Below, one piece after another: positions 44,568-52,969 of a DNA stretch of 64,000 nucleotides. The notes under the pieces are model-generated. The model saw only the letters and a list, made by a program, of their open reading frames with translations. It was not told where the DNA came from and did no database searches. Source of the DNA: Halotia wernerae (lineage in GTDB: Bacteria; Cyanobacteriota; Cyanobacteriia; Cyanobacteriales; Nostocaceae); NCBI GenBank assembly GCA_034931985.1, contig JAYGHB010000107.1:7286-71285 (forward strand), in the 5' to 3' direction. How positions within the stretch are numbered: position 1 is the first letter of the stretch; each line of letters starts with the position of its first letter. A program made the translations under genes and the position numbers.

Positions 44568-45382
44568 GCTGCACCCTCAACTGAGACATTGGTGTTAGCA
44601 GTTTTAGCTATCAAACTCGACCAGTCAATATCATTGAGAGGTAATGTAGGTAAACTCTCCTGTTTCCAGTGCAACCATCCCAAACCTGTTGATTTGCTAC
44701 CTCCTAATGCATAGATGTGGTGTAAAGCGGCAAAAAGTAAAGGTTTTGCTAAATCAGGACTGCAAGAGTTGAAGCGAGGAAGTAGGTGAATAGTACCTGT
44801 AAATTGCAATTGAGCATTGGCTGGTGATGTTTCTAATAGATAAAGCTTGCTTTCTTCAGCAGTGCGACGACGACGGTTGATGGTGACACCAGGACGCAAA
44901 ACTTCTGGTAGTTCCTCGGCTGGCAAAGGGCAGATAAAATCCTCCACAATGATGCGGGATGGTAGGATAGGGTCGCCAAAGATTTGTGATACAACGCAGT
45001 GGTAGCCCTTATAGCCAGTTACTTCAAATAAATTTCGGAAGTCCTTCCAGTCTTGGTTTTTATCTGGAAGAAAATCTTCAAGCATATAAATTTGCCGGAA
45101 GCGATCGCACAGTTGATGTTCATTTGGACAAAGTTCTGTCGCTACTGGCGCGTAAAAAATTTGCCAACCTAGCGCACTCGCCAATTTTTCACATTCATGA
45201 CGCAGCCTACCTTTGATTTGAGAAGCAGGAATCAGTAGTTGTCCTTGAGCGTTGCGGACAATGGGTTTGTCTGCAAGCGAACCGGATGAACCACCCGCAC
45301 CAACGGATAGTGCAGTATCAATAATTGCAGTTAATGTCCAGTGTTCAGATTCTCTTTGGGGAAGTGTATCAAGGTCAATCAT
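44564..45382 (-). CDS. Cas7-like RAMP protein next to Cas10
   Basis: A protein of 272 aa with strand LTAIIDTALSVGAGGSSGSL, then ADKPIVRNAQGQLLIPAS (Asp38 at the Csm3 cleavage position) and loop SQIKGRLRHECEKLA. A VTINRRRRTAEESKLYLLET segment recalls the Csx10 motif, and the C-terminus has GGSKSTGLGWLHW. A Cys/His set (CPNEHQLC) near residue 90 may hold zinc. It overlaps cas10 by four bases. Confidence 0.84.
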   Translation of the reverse strand: MIDLDTLPQRESEHWTLTAIIDTALSVGAGGSSGSLADKPIVRNAQGQLLIPASQIKGRLRHECEKLASALGWQIFYAPVATELCPNEHQLCDRFRQIYMLEDFLPDKNQDWKDFRNLFEVTGYKGYHCVVSQIFGDPILPSRIIVEDFICPLPAEELPEVLRPGVTINRRRRTAEESKLYLLETSPANAQLQFTGTIHLLPRFNSCSPDLAKPLLFAALHHIYALGGSKSTGLGWLHWKQESLPTLPLNDIDWSSLIAKTANTNVSVEGAA

Positions 45383-47676
45383 TGTTTTACTCCTTCTCCT
45401 TGTTGTTCCCCTTGGTTAACTGGTATTTGGTCATTTTCTAATAAAAACGGGTATAAATCTACCAAATCACGCCAAATTGTCTCGTAGATAGTTGTTTTTT
45501 TTATTTCGGTATCAGATTTATTCAGCTTCAAAGACATCCACGGCGCAAGATTACCATGATTATTTTCATCTTTTGGCTGACACCAAGCCTCTTCAAACGC
45601 AGCTTTTAGTTCTGGTTGTCCTTGTTGCAAACGTACTCGAAAGTAGCGATAGTTGAGGATGGCAGTACGTCTACCACGTTCTAATAAGCTGCGGATTTGA
45701 TAGAGTTGTGATTTGGGAAATTTGGCTTGTTTGAGTGCTTGCACAGTATCTAGCAGCCCTCCCAGTTCGTGAAGAGTGTAGGGTGCAGCGTAAAGTTTGA
45801 GGTTGAGATGATCTTTGGTTAATCCTTGTTCGCGGAAATCTTTAATATTTGATGCAATCATTGTCACTGCTTTAAGTGCCAAAAAGTCAACTGTTCCACC
45901 GTAGTAGTTGTAGTCGCGTTTTAGGTCTTTAGCAAGTTTTTTTGATGATTTTAAAAGTTGGCTAGTCAGTGATTCTGCGTAGTATATAGGTGTATTTTCC
46001 GCAGTAATGAGAACACCTGCGGACATACTCAACTCGCACTGGTGACTACATTCGGGTTTTTCTTTACCTTGGTAGCGGTGGACTTTTTCAGGATTGTAGG
46101 GTTTATCAACATAAAATGTTGGTAACTGACGTTCAAATTCTTCGCTGATAGTTTTGGCAATATCTAAAGCTTTATCCGCAGGTACGATTAACAACACATC
46201 ATCGCCACCAATGGTGACTATTTCAAACGGATAGATCCATTCACCGTTACGATTAATATTGTCTGGGTCGGTAAGATGATTAAGTTGACGGGGCTTGAGA
46301 TGCTTTCGCAAGGCAATATAAACAGAATTTTGGGTTGCATCTAAAACCTGTTGACTAAACTTGCGGTAATTTTGTGGTGTGCGGATTTTCTGGCGGATAT
46401 AGCCACCCATATTATTACCATCCGCATAGATATAGCCTACAAAGCCGCTTGGTGTGCTGACATTACCGATTTCTCGCAGAGAAAAGGCTTCTGTTGTTGG
46501 GGAACCTTCTGTTATTTGATAATACTCCCGATCGCTTGCTGAATTTTTCATAAATTCGTGAAACCTTTTCACCCAACTAGGAAAATAACCCGGCTTCCAT
46601 AGTTCTTCTTTCCCTGACTGTCGGTGAAATCCAAAATTTTTGTACCATCGTCGTCGTTGTTGGCGATCGCGTTTGCTACGCTGTCCGACAATAACTTTAC
46701 GTGCCAAAGCTGCGGAAAAACTTGGTGATCCTGGTAAATTCGTTTCTGCTACAGCTGCGCGTCTATCTGTTTCATCCCGTTGTAGGTAAGGATGAGTTTC
46801 AAACATAGGAGGATAACAGCGACTAAGACGTTCTTTTGTAGTATTGCCATTACGACGATGAGTAAATTGATTAGCTAGTTTTCCCACAAGTTCGTTAAAG
46901 TTTTTGCGTTGCCAAAATTTCTCCTCTAAATTATGTTCATTGGATTGATCAAAATAAGCTTGAATGATAGGATTATTTTGCTTTTGCAGATATTTATCCA
47001 ACCAAAGAGTGTTTTCGATTGGGTTTTGCAGCAAACCAAAGCGTAACTCTAACAAGCGGAAGGTATCGCCAACTGCACAAGAGTTAGCAGTTAGGGTTTC
47101 GTCGGTGTAGCGTTTTTCAATAGCGTTAGCAAGTTCATGAACAAAAGCCGCCGGACAAAAGGCAAGAATACTACCACCTGTAGAGTAAATAATCAGTTCG
47201 GGGATAAGTGCTGTTGTTAAATCTGCAAATCCATTATCTATCAGCCATTGCTTGATCCGATTGTAGTGCGATCGCTGACCTTGCCCAAACAATGCTGGCA
47301 TATCATAGAGATTGATCCGATCAAGAAGTGCCGAAGCACCACGAATATCGTTAAGTTTTGCTGCTTCAAACACATATTGTTTAATTTTTGTTGCACCACC
47401 ATAAACCAAACCAATCGGTGTATTCTCTTCCCAAAGGTCTGGATATTTGTTCTTTAATTCTTGGAGTGTCTGGGGGGTGTCTTTTTCAGAAATATTGTAA
47501 AGTTTTTTTGCCTGTTGAACAATAAACTCCGTACTTTCTGGTACATCCTGTCCATCTTGCAGAGCCTGTCGCATTTGATGCAATGTACTGAGTTCATCAG
47601 GATTGAGATTATGCTTTTCGCTCCAAGCAAGACACCAGGCGATCGCAGTAATTGTGCGTGTACGAGATTCGTTCAT
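45379..47676 (-). CDS. cas10: Cas10 large subunit, type III-D
   Basis: The large subunit (765 aa) and signal polymerase of the effector. The palm domains carry VGYIYADGNNMGGYIRQK and EIVTIGGDDVLLIVPADK; the intact GGDD predicts synthesis of cyclic oligoadenylate on target RNA binding. A Cys pair in PECSHQCELS is a likely part of the zinc region. No HD nuclease motif is visible in the N-terminal domain, so DNA cutting by Cas10 is doubtful. It is the first gene of a nine-gene operon running to 38649, mostly with overlapping or nearly touching genes. No CARF-domain partner is present in the window. Confidence 0.88.
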   Translation of the reverse strand: MNESRTRTITAIAWCLAWSEKHNLNPDELSTLHQMRQALQDGQDVPESTEFIVQQAKKLYNISEKDTPQTLQELKNKYPDLWEENTPIGLVYGGATKIKQYVFEAAKLNDIRGASALLDRINLYDMPALFGQGQRSHYNRIKQWLIDNGFADLTTALIPELIIYSTGGSILAFCPAAFVHELANAIEKRYTDETLTANSCAVGDTFRLLELRFGLLQNPIENTLWLDKYLQKQNNPIIQAYFDQSNEHNLEEKFWQRKNFNELVGKLANQFTHRRNGNTTKERLSRCYPPMFETHPYLQRDETDRRAAVAETNLPGSPSFSAALARKVIVGQRSKRDRQQRRRWYKNFGFHRQSGKEELWKPGYFPSWVKRFHEFMKNSASDREYYQITEGSPTTEAFSLREIGNVSTPSGFVGYIYADGNNMGGYIRQKIRTPQNYRKFSQQVLDATQNSVYIALRKHLKPRQLNHLTDPDNINRNGEWIYPFEIVTIGGDDVLLIVPADKALDIAKTISEEFERQLPTFYVDKPYNPEKVHRYQGKEKPECSHQCELSMSAGVLITAENTPIYYAESLTSQLLKSSKKLAKDLKRDYNYYGGTVDFLALKAVTMIASNIKDFREQGLTKDHLNLKLYAAPYTLHELGGLLDTVQALKQAKFPKSQLYQIRSLLERGRRTAILNYRYFRVRLQQGQPELKAAFEEAWCQPKDENNHGNLAPWMSLKLNKSDTEIKKTTIYETIWRDLVDLYPFLLENDQIPVNQGEQQGEGVKQ

Positions 47677-47693
47677 GATGACTTTTGAAAATT

Positions 47694-47721
47694 AAGGACA
47701 CCCTCTAGAGGTGTCCTTTTT
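47694..47721 (+). terminator. hairpin with U-run upstream of cas10
   Basis: Arms GGACACC / GGTGTCC (extendable by two A-T pairs) with loop CTCTAGA are followed by TTTTT on the plus strand. No plus-strand gene ends here, so it may shield the cas promoter from incoming transcription, or lie in the cas10 5' leader when read on the minus strand. Confidence 0.5.
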
Positions 47722-47778
47722 GACGGTTACATACTATCAAATCAGACTAGCGCTAGTAGTCTTTGGAAGATTTGTAAT

Positions 47779-48096
47779 CTAATTTTGTCTCATCAACCAC
47801 GAAACAAAAAAGAATGCTATCTGCACTACTGGCTGTATTTTACTAAAAAGCTTTCTAAAACTCTTAGCTTTCTCTTCTGGCACTACTTGGTTCTGATGTA
47901 TCACATTGTGATATATATTTAGTTGTGTTATGGATGTTACATGCCGTTGCAGTTGCAATTCCACCCTCAATGGTATCGTCGCAAATTTTTGTTGCTTTTC
48001 TCTCTCTGGTTGCAACACCCTGTTATAGCTAAGTAAAGCTAAACAATTAGTAGAGTAATTTACTACTTTAAATCTACTGACTTCGTCGATTTTCAT
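47779..48096 (-). CDS. small hypothetical protein upstream of cas10
   Basis: An ORF of about 105-110 aa (MKIDEVSRFKVVNYS or five residues earlier). The C-terminus has a hydrophobic stretch, PVVQIAFFFVSWLM, that could be a tail anchor. No family is recognised. It reads in the same direction as cas10, 103 bp upstream of it, but a hairpin lies between. It may be a real gene or chance; coding evidence is weak. Confidence 0.4.
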   Translation of the reverse strand: MKIDEVSRFKVVNYSTNCLALLSYNRVLQPEREKQQKFATIPLRVELQLQRHVTSITQLNIYHNVIHQNQVVPEEKAKSFRKLFSKIQPVVQIAFFFVSWLMRQN

Positions 48097-48111
48097 TGTC
48101 TTTTCCCTCAA

Positions 48112-48541
48112 TAATTAAAATCACGATTCTCACGTATGTCTGAGTAATTAAGTTAAGTTTGTTAGGATAGAACCTGGTGGCTCTATGCCTTTGCTTGTTG
48201 TCATGGTCATACTTAGAAGTTCATAGTATTCTCCAAAAAAGTTGATTCACTGATAAATTACACCAGTCTCAATAACTGCCATAGAATAAATTTCCTAGCC
48301 AAGAGTTTCGAGTCTTTTACGGAGAACTAGAAGCTCTGAATCTGTACATCAAAGTACAAGTCGGCTGAGGAAGACAACATTAGATGCTGCAAATTATCAA
48401 TATTCAAAATTATACTCCATACATCTTTTCTTGTGTTGTCCTAAATTGTTGTTTTGTATACATCTTTAAAAGAAATATTTTGCCACTACCACAGAAATAC
48501 AAAAACAGAAATATGTGATACCATAAATTAACTATCCAATA
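48112..48541. other. gene-free stretch before the decayed array
   Basis: AT-rich sequence with no convincing ORF. By orientation it would be the leader side of the following decayed CRISPR array, but it shares no obvious block with the leaders at 35.9 and 37.4 kb. Confidence 0.4.
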
Positions 48542-48732
48542 AAACAACTTTCCCGCAAGGGAATTGAAACTCACGCTCTGGTGTATTCTGAGCATTTAAA
48601 TTTAGTTTCAGTACTTCCCCGCAAGGGGATAAAACTTATAACTGCGCTGGTTTTACCAGTTGTGATTGCAAATTACCAGTTTGCCTTGCTTGTAGATATT
48701 TTTTTAATAACTTCCCCTCAGGGGGATGGAAA
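48542..48732 (+). CRISPR. decayed CRISPR array: three degenerate repeats
   Basis: Three repeat-like units end at 48570 (CCCGCAAGGGAATTGAAAC), 48635 (CCCCGCAAGGGGATAAAAC) and 48732 (CCCCTCAGGGGGATGGAAAT). Only the CCCC/GGGG stem and the handle are preserved; the 5' halves have diverged and the last interval is long. No longer likely to be well processed. It lies on the far side of the cas operon from arrays 1-3. Confidence 0.65.
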
Positions 48733-48909
48733 TATTGCCAATAGGTTAGACTTTCTGTTGTCAAGCAAAAGGGGATTTTTGCTCGTTTTTATTTAAGTGA
48801 ATAGCGATCGCCACAACTCATGACTTTGAGTATGGCGTACTATCACCAGTAGCCATAGACATATTCATCCCGTTCCGCTCGGTTTAAATTGGTGAAGGTG
48901 TTGTTAGCT

Positions 48910-49662
48910 TTAATGCATGTTAGCAATGACATCCACATCATCACTCTTAAGCTGACCATCCTCCATATAAACGATGCGATCAGCAATATCGAGAATACGG
49001 TTGTCATGGGTAACTAGCAAAATTGTACAGCCTTGTTCTTTAGCTAACTTTTGCATTAATTCCACGACATCGCGCCCAGATTTTTTATCGAGTGCAGCAG
49101 TAGGTTCATCTGCTAGAACAATTTTAGGATGGCTAACTAAAGCACGAGCGATCGCAACTCGTTGTTTTTGTCCCCCAGAAAGCTTTTCGGGGTAATAATT
49201 GACATGATCTGCTAGACCAACAGTTTCTAATATAGCGATCGCTTTAGCATCAATATCTTGATTCAAAAAATCGTCATGCAATTCTAAAGACATACGCACA
49301 TTTTCTTGAGCAGTCAAAAAAGTCATCAAGTTATGCGCCTGAAAAATATAGCCAATTTGGCGGCGAAGCTTAGTCAATTGCTGCTTTTTAGCACCGCAGA
49401 TTTCCTGTCCTAAAATTTTCAGACTACCTTCTTGAGCAGAGCGCAACCCACCCATCAAAGTCAAGAGGGTAGTTTTTCCTGACCCAGAGGGGCCAGTCAT
49501 AATCACAATATCCCCAGCCTTAATTTCTAAATTAATATCAAATAATACTTGTTTGCGAAGCGTACCCTCACCAAAATAATGATTGAGGTTATGAATAGAA
49601 ATCACTGGTTCTAAAGCTGAGAATGTTGACCCAGAAGTTCTTGATAGAGATTTGTCCAACAT
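48910..49662 (-). CDS. devA: DevA-family ABC exporter ATPase
   Basis: An ATP-binding subunit of 250 aa. Walker A is GPSGSGKTT (near residue 58), the signature LSGGQKQR, Walker B IVLADEPTAALD, and the switch His is in LLVTHDNR. IFQAHNLMTFLTAQENV is typical of DevA/MacB-like ATPases, which in heterocystous cyanobacteria work with DevB and DevC to export envelope glycolipids or other lipids. No devB or devC is adjacent: the upstream flank holds IS debris. It may be a stranded paralog or serve a permease elsewhere. Confidence 0.88.
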   Translation of the reverse strand: MLDKSLSRTSGSTFSALEPVISIHNLNHYFGEGTLRKQVLFDINLEIKAGDIVIMTGPSGSGKTTLLTLMGGLRSAQEGSLKILGQEICGAKKQQLTKLRRQIGYIFQAHNLMTFLTAQENVRMSLELHDDFLNQDIDAKAIAILETVGLADHVNYYPEKLSGGQKQRVAIARALVSHPKIVLADEPTAALDKKSGRDVVELMQKLAKEQGCTILLVTHDNRILDIADRIVYMEDGQLKSDDVDVIANMH

Positions 49663-49822
49663 AAAATTTGTTAAAAGATAAAAGTTGAAAAAGTTTGTTC
49701 ATCCTTGGCGTTCTTGTAGTGTACGCAGTTCATGATGGGGCGTTGCTGAATCCAAGTATGAATCATGCGTAGGCATAGTCGTAGACATCGCCTCAAGCTT
49801 GCGGGCGCCACGGAACCGTACC
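49663..49822. other. gap between devA and the IS remnant
   Basis: It contains the devA upstream region and a GC-rich stretch (ATCGCCTCAAGCTTGCGGGC) of dispersed-repeat character. No gene is seen. Confidence 0.4.
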
Positions 49823-50141
49823 TAGTTATTGTATTACTAATCGAATAGATAGTTTAAGCATTTCCTCTGACTTAGAGTAATAAAAAGTTTTACGATGTAG
49901 CCTCGCCAAATAATGTCTAAAACGGCTATTTTCGCCTTCTACTCGTGTCATATCAGTTTTGCTGACCCTTACCCCTTCCGGGTTCGCCAGTCGCTACAAG
50001 TCGGGGAACCCGCCCAACGCGCTGGCTGACAATATGGTCTTCATCGCTAATAAAACAAGGGTAAACTGGGTAACCATCTGTGACATAAAAATAAGAATGC
50101 CAACAGTTTATCAGCCATGAGTTTGGATTTTGAGCGCTCAT
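49823..50141 (-). pseudogene. IS1-family transposase remnant
   Basis: Only the C-terminal part of a transposase is left. The first piece reads WHSYFYVTDGYPVYPCFISD to HIVS; after a 64-bp insertion the frame goes on as KTDMTRVEGENSRFRHYLAR, then LHRKTFYYSKSEEMLKLSIR to a stop near 49825. This is the conserved end of IS1-type transposases in cyanobacteria. The 5' half and the terminal repeats were not found. Confidence 0.8.
49967..50030. mobile_element. 64-bp dispersed repeat inserted in the transposase remnant
   Basis: The insertion is flanked by a direct repeat GCTGAC (49961-49966 and 50025-50030, the second copy counted in the 64 bp). Removing it restores HIVS-KTDMTRV in frame. The inside contains GGGTTCGCCAGTCGCTACAA and GCCCAACGCGC. 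It behaves like a very small mobile repeat with a 6-bp target duplication. Confidence 0.75.
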
Positions 50142-50250
50142 AAAATTACGTTGAAAGGTTCTGATAAGGCTGATATTTTGTGACTATATAAGAGCTTACA
50201 GCAACACTGATTCTGTATTTTCTGCGCTTCTGACTCAATTCTTAGCCAAA

Positions 50251-50285
50251 GAAACCCAGTTTATTGATAAAAAAAACTGGGTTTC
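50251..50285. terminator. hairpin downstream of the 50325 gene
   Basis: Arms GAAACCCAGTTT / AAACTGGGTTTC enclose an A-rich loop. It lies just past the stop of the minus-strand gene pair. It could end their transcript, although this palindrome is also a known type of dispersed repeat. Confidence 0.5.
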
Positions 50286-50324
50286 AAAGATTATATTTAA
50301 TCAAATCTGAATCGTCTCAACACT

Positions 50325-50696
50325 CTACAGCCAGTCTTTATAAGCAGAGATTTCATTCACACTAATTTCAAAAAGGCCACCCTTGCCAAATGGCGGATAA
50401 ACACGGATTTTGGCATTACTTGTAAATTTCTCTAACCTATTGCCTAATTGGGGAATATTGCTAACTATATGCCAGTAAGATACGAGATCGGGGCAGTCAA
50501 TTACTAGCATGAGAGTGGCATTATTTGTGGTAAGATACCATTGGCAATTAGACAATAGGACTTGCGTAATGCGATCGCAAGCTTGATAAAAGCATCTGCC
50601 TATAGATTGTTCTAGTTCCAGATGCAGCATTCCATCCTGTTTCGTGACCTCGGTTGGAGGTAAATCATCGGGAGGAAGCAGGGATAGTTTGGACAT
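50325..50696 (-). CDS. hypothetical protein paired with the monooxygenase
   Basis: A protein of 123 aa with no recognised domain. It has FYQACDRITQVLLSNCQWYL and RIRVYPP-like strands, giving a mixed alpha/beta prediction and no signal peptide. Its start overlaps the end of the luciferase-like gene by 32 bp, so the two are coupled. A partner or regulator of that enzyme is a guess. Confidence 0.7.
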   Translation of the reverse strand: MSKLSLLPPDDLPPTEVTKQDGMLHLELEQSIGRCFYQACDRITQVLLSNCQWYLTTNNATLMLVIDCPDLVSYWHIVSNIPQLGNRLEKFTSNAKIRVYPPFGKGGLFEISVNEISAYKDWL

Positions 50697-51693
50697 AATT
50701 CCATACCTCTTGGTTATAGCGCTGCAAACTTTCTAGGTTTTTTTGCAGAGTCAAAGCTGAGGGTTTGAGCGCTAGTGTACCTATACTTAATTCATCTTGA
50801 AATCGCTTGATTTTGTCACGACAAGTAACTACATCACCAATGATTGAGTTTTCAATCAAATAGTCTTCATCGAAACAAATATTGGTGCGATCAAAGGGTT
50901 TTTGTTGGGGATTCAAGCTATTCTGTATGACTTGAGTGGAGTTGGCTTTCATTTTCTGGCTAAATTTACGAATGAAAGGCATTGCCTCACTTAGCGCTTC
51001 ATCGGATGTTTTGCCAACATAAAAAAAGCGTGCCAACACCAGCTTTTCGGAACCGCTAGAATTGAGGGCGCGATATTTAGCCACAGTCTTCTTTAATCTT
51101 TCTAGAGAAAACGGTGGCCCTCCCATCAAAGCGAAGGAATTTTGGGCAGCAAATTCGATGCCTTCATCACCACCAGTAGCAACATACACTGGAATTTGTG
51201 ACTGCAATGGTTTAGGGTAAATTGTCAGGCGATCGCATTGATAATATTGCCCGTTAAATGATACATCAGTTTCATATAAAAGCTTCTGAATCAAGGCGAT
51301 CGCCTCTAGCATCTTGGCGCGAGATTCACCCATTGGTGTGGCAAAATGCTTGTTCTGTTGCGGGAAAGGCCCTCCTTTCGCAACCCCAAATAGTAGTCTG
51401 CCATTGCACAGGTTATCTAGGGTAGCAATATCCTCGGCTACCCGAATTGGGTTATGAAACGGCAGTAAAACCGCCGCTGTGCCTAATTGGATAGTTGAGG
51501 TCAATCCTGCCAGGTGTGCTATTAACACCAACATAGATGGACTGAGATTGGATTCACTAAAATGATGCTCACTCACCCAAGCTTCCGCAAAGCCTAAGCT
51601 TTCCGCCTGCTTTACCATTGCAACTTGTTCAAAGATGGCGCGGCGAGCATCGTGGTGGTGATTGTCGTAATTGCAAAAAAGTCCGGTTTTCAT
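50665..51693 (-). CDS. luciferase-like flavin-dependent monooxygenase
   Basis: An LLM-class flavin oxidoreductase of 342 aa with a TIM-barrel fold. Landmarks: EQVAMVKQAESLGFAEAWVS, EHHFSESNLSPSMLVLIAHL, TSTIQLGTAAVLLPFHNPIR, LDNLCNGRLLFGVAKGGPFP. These match bacterial-luciferase-like monooxygenases that use reduced FMN or F420. The substrate is unknown. It is the first of a two-gene unit. Confidence 0.88.
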   Translation of the reverse strand: MKTGLFCNYDNHHHDARRAIFEQVAMVKQAESLGFAEAWVSEHHFSESNLSPSMLVLIAHLAGLTSTIQLGTAAVLLPFHNPIRVAEDIATLDNLCNGRLLFGVAKGGPFPQQNKHFATPMGESRAKMLEAIALIQKLLYETDVSFNGQYYQCDRLTIYPKPLQSQIPVYVATGGDEGIEFAAQNSFALMGGPPFSLERLKKTVAKYRALNSSGSEKLVLARFFYVGKTSDEALSEAMPFIRKFSQKMKANSTQVIQNSLNPQQKPFDRTNICFDEDYLIENSIIGDVVTCRDKIKRFQDELSIGTLALKPSALTLQKNLESLQRYNQEVWNYVQTIPASSR

Positions 51694-51745
51694 TGTTTGC
51701 TTGGCATTGGCAATTGTTGCCCACCTTAAGGTTTCAAGGGCTGCG

Positions 51746-51778
51746 AGATCCCCGACTTCTTCAAGAAGCCGGGGATCT
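51746..51778. repeat. hairpin repeat AGATCCCCGACTTCTT, copy 3
   Basis: The third member of the 33-bp hairpin family also found beside the CRISPR leaders. One base differs in the right arm (GAAGCCGGGG). Here it stands upstream of the monooxygenase with no CRISPR sequence nearby, so the hairpin itself is a general dispersed repeat. Confidence 0.8.
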
Positions 51779-51815
51779 GACCACCATTAGCTATCAAAAT
51801 TAATGGGACAGACCA

Positions 51816-52208
51816 CTAGGTTGCCACCCATTGCAACTCTAACCATAAGCGTGGGTCGTTGTGCTTGAGCTTTGACATCGGATCGCGTAGCAATCTCCTC
51901 GCGTTCATACAAACTACTTGAACCAGCCCCATATTATCTGCCAGTTCTCGGAGTATTTCTTTGTGGGCTTGCACAAAAGGAAGCATTTCTTCAGAGCAAT
52001 AAATTCCTATATATTGCAAGCGTCTAGCAGGCCGTCCCCAGAAACAGGTGATGACTTTCAAATAACACCCATCTAGCAATTCCCCAACTTTTGGGTAATA
52101 GTGATTGACGACTCTTGTGAATTTTTTAGCTAGGATATCTTCAGCAATCATTTCAACTGATATTTCTGTAGCATTCATCACGCTATTTAATATAACATAC
52201 ATTGTCAT
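51816..52208 (-). CDS. conserved hypothetical protein
   Basis: A protein of 130 aa without a recognised domain. A likely start is the second Met (MNATEISVEMIAEDILAKKF). LKVITCFWGRPARRLQYIGI and NMGLVQVVCMNARRLLRDP give an alpha/beta impression, and no signal peptide is seen. It is transcribed alone; a GAGGTG/CACCTC hairpin lies 60 bp upstream. Confidence 0.65.
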   Translation of the reverse strand: MTMYVILNSVMNATEISVEMIAEDILAKKFTRVVNHYYPKVGELLDGCYLKVITCFWGRPARRLQYIGIYCSEEMLPFVQAHKEILRELADNMGLVQVVCMNARRLLRDPMSKLKHNDPRLWLELQWVAT

Positions 52209-52385
52209 ATTTAGATAACATCTTGCCTTATATATTCTAAATAAAATATTAAATATAAAACAAAAAATGAGGTGTATTTTTTTAATTTCACCTCATGTAA
52301 TCTCAATCTTTTAAATATTAAATTCAAAATCTTATGCTTTAATTAACATAGATTTATAGGTATAGCCAGATAAGTTAGGACACTA

Positions 52386-52715
52386 TTAAGTAAAGTTGGC
52401 ACGTTGAGCTTGTTGCCATTGGGTTTCTAGATTAACAAGAACAGCATCAGAATTGCGTTGCCATCGGTATCGAGAACGGAAGAATTCTTGACGGTGTTGA
52501 AAATGAATTCGCTCGTGACGATAAGCATTATGTGAAACATTCTCAAGTTGTTGTTGCAACTTGAAGCGGCAGCCTTCAGGTTGGTAGAGTAACCAAGCAC
52601 CTTGACGTAAAAGGGAACGGCGTAATTGCTTAAAACCGCTCTGTCGTCTGACACGACGACGAGTATCACCAAACAAGGATTCGAGTTCATTGTTTGTGCG
52701 TGGTACTCCAATCAC
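52386..52715 (-). pseudogene. transposase fragment
   Basis: About 109 aa reading GVPRTNNELESLFGDTRRRV and SGFKQLRRSLLRQGAWLLYQ. The 'T-N-N-x-L-E-x-L-F-G' pattern with an R-rich follow-up is the C-terminal DDE region of a cyanobacterial transposase family. A stop lies just upstream in the same frame, and the catalytic N-terminal part is missing. It abuts a TnpB remnant. Confidence 0.65.
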
Positions 52716-52741
52716 GTCATAGCCTTTTAAGTCTTATATTG

Positions 52742-52963
52742 GGCTGCTAAAAGGCATTATAAAGGGAACAATTAAGCAAAAACCCTTTTGCTGGCATAAA
52801 GATTAATGCCGACTGCAACGGAGCAAGCAATATACTTAGAAAAGTATCGGTGATGCTAGGTTTAGACCTTAGCGGAATCAGTAGAGGCGCTTTAAGTGCG
52901 CCTAAGAAAGTTCTTTTATGGACTCTTCAGAAATCCCCGTCACTTCAGTGCGGGGAAGCTTAA
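52742..52963 (+). pseudogene. TnpB C-terminal remnant with IS200/IS605 right end
   Basis: From 52781 the frame reads NPFAGIKINADCNGASNILR, then KVSVMLGLDLSGISRGALSA and ends KSPSLQCGEA before TAA at 52961. INADCNGASNI is the RuvC III motif of TnpB. The end CCCCGTCACTTCAGTGCGGGG forms the stem typical of the element right end, where the guide (omega) RNA scaffold lies. The 5' part is lost and frameshifted (GCATTATAAAGGGAAC). Confidence 0.8.
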
Positions 52964-52969
52964 TTACCA

